64,000 nucleotides of DNA from Legionella lansingensis (GTDB lineage Bacteria; Pseudomonadota; Gammaproteobacteria; Legionellales; Legionellaceae): the NCBI RefSeq assembly GCF_900187355.1, contig NZ_LT906451.1, forward strand, positions 744,501 to 808,500. Reading direction: 5' to 3'. Below the pieces are notes generated by a model. That model worked only from the letters and a program-made list of their open reading frames with translations, had not been told where the DNA came from and made no database searches. Below are positions 63,263 to 64,000 of this stretch, piece after piece. A program made the translations under genes and the position numbers. Numbering within the stretch: the first letter of the stretch is position 1; each line of letters opens with the position of its first letter.

Positions 63263-64000
63263 ATGTTAGAAGTCAATCAAATTACTCTTACCTTGGCTGA
63301 TTTGGATAAGCGAATTGCAGCGCTTAGGGGGTATCTTTGACTTTGACAAAAAACGTGAGCGATTAGAAGAAGTTATCCGTGAACTGGAATCGTCTAATGT
63401 TTGGAACGAACCGGAACATGCACAGGCACTAGGCCGTGAGCGTGCTCAACTTGAGGCTGTTGTCCATCAGCTGGAACAATTAACACAATCGACAACTGAT
63501 TTAACCGAGCTTTTTGAGCTTGCTCGTACTGAAGATGATGATGCTATTATTAGCGAAGTAGCTAGAGAGATGGCTACGATCGAACAACAAGTCGCGGGGC
63601 TTGAATTTCGTCGCATGTTCTCAGGTGAGATGGATGGTTCTAATGCCTATTTGGATATTCAAGCCGGTTCCGGTGGTACAGAAGCACAAGATTGGGCTGA
63701 GATGTTATTGCGTATGTATCTGCGTTGGGGAGAGCATCATGGTTTTAGTACGGAATTAATCGAGTGTTCCGCAGGAGAAGTAGCGGGTATCAAAAGTGCA
63801 ACCATCCATTTTGTTGGCGAGTATGCTTACGGTTGGTTGCGAACAGAAACGGGTGTGCATCGTTTGGTACGCAAATCTCCTTTTGATTCAGGTAACCGTC
63901 GTCACACCTCTTTCGCAGCTGTGTTTGTTTCACCTGAAGTGGATGATGATATCGATATCGAAATCAATCCGGCTGATTTACGCATCGATACGTATCGAGC
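63263..64000 (+). CDS. prfB: Peptide chain release factor 2 (3' partial, programmed frameshift)
   Basis: RF2 recognises UGA and UAA and releases the peptide. The first frame, [20 protein letters not shown] then LRGYL, ends at an in-frame TGA at 63338; translation must shift +1 there to continue [18 protein letters not shown]. Downstream the family segments [37 protein letters not shown] and [20 protein letters not shown] are present. The window stops at RIDTYRA, just before the peptidyl-transferase GGQ loop, so the gene is cut by the window end, not truncated biologically. Confidence 0.96.
63323..63341 (+). promoter_or_regulatory. RF2 autoregulatory +1 frameshift site
   Basis: CTTAGGGGGTATCTTTGAC matches the classic prfB site: an internal Shine-Dalgarno-like AGGGGG, the slippery CTT, and the TGA stop followed by C. 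When RF2 is scarce, ribosomes slip to the +1 frame and make more RF2. Confidence 0.96.

Noticed and set aside
63263-63340. prfB as a pseudogene because of the early TGA
   Set aside because: The stop lies in the classic RF2 frameshift motif and the downstream frame is conserved RF2 sequence.
1-64000. tRNA or rRNA genes
   Set aside because: I looked in the intergenic stretches for cloverleaf signatures (GTTCRANYC arms, acceptor stems) and saw none.

Overview
The window looks like a chromosomal segment of a gamma-proteobacterium of the order Legionellales, most likely a Legionella-type organism. The base composition is AT-rich (roughly 40% GC by eye). Supporting signs are a fused aspartokinase/diaminopimelate decarboxylase, a second separate lysC, a mutS-tamA-tamB-hemB cluster, a fleN-fliA flagellar pair, and several large proteins of no recognised family, or with a phospholipase-like core, that carry Glu-rich C-termini like those of Dot/Icm-exported proteins. 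The taxonomic call is an inference from gene content; no rRNA gene is present to confirm it.

Layout. 1-3.3 kb: glyS (5' end outside the window), gmhB and rsmJ in an overlapping run. 3.3-4.9 kb: an IS4-family element sitting inside a dispersed palindromic repeat with a 12-bp target duplication. 4.9-6.6 kb: a small PA3496-like gene and an unknown 472-residue protein. 6.7-11 kb: two almost identical copies of a 1.57-kb insertion sequence in direct orientation bracket one unknown effector-like gene; the transposase of the first copy is frameshifted. 11-16.4 kb: rimO, dsbD and the heat-shock operon groES-groEL with a textbook sigma-32 promoter and a terminator. 16.5-19 kb: a run of small envelope/stress proteins (PRC-barrel, DUF883-like, YqjE-like, DUF3309, a 27-residue membrane peptide). 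19-28 kb: an HMG-CoA-lyase-like aldolase, a Dps-like ferritin, a membrane/spermidine-synthase fusion, an unknown protein with a terminal dileucine-like tail, parE and apbC/mrp. 28-32 kb: a cytoplasmic-type GDSL hydrolase with a long C-terminal extension and a FecR/DUF6600 secreted protein containing 37 tandem 18-bp repeats. 32-48 kb: an AddA-like helicase-nuclease, the lysC-lysA fusion, a FadL-like porin, hemB, tamB, tamA and mutS. 48-55.5 kb: a small lipoprotein, cinA/pncC, recA, recX, alaS, lysC and mscL. 55.6-60 kb: a polysaccharide deacetylase, a small membrane protein, a MetA-type outer-membrane protein and a DprE2/DprE1-like pair. 60-64 kb: fleN, fliA, VOC and cupin proteins, and prfB with its programmed frameshift (3' end outside the window).

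The most distinctive feature is the repeat landscape. A paired-palindrome core (ACCGCGGCTTGACCGCGGT-like) recurs about ten times. It is wrapped in at least three different kinds of terminal inverted repeats, which looks like a family of miniature mobile elements. One copy forms the C-terminus of the lysine-biosynthesis fusion protein, one carries an IS, and one abuts the parE stop codon. A second repeat family (CTCTCCCCTTG-type) is inserted in frame inside tamB. A third, a 17-bp palindrome related to TTAGGGACGTTCCCTAA, occurs four times at gene ends.

Functionally the window mixes housekeeping genes (translation, DNA repair, chaperones, lysine/threonine precursors, haem, outer-membrane assembly, flagellar regulation) with accessory candidates for host interaction. 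No tRNA, rRNA or CRISPR array was seen.
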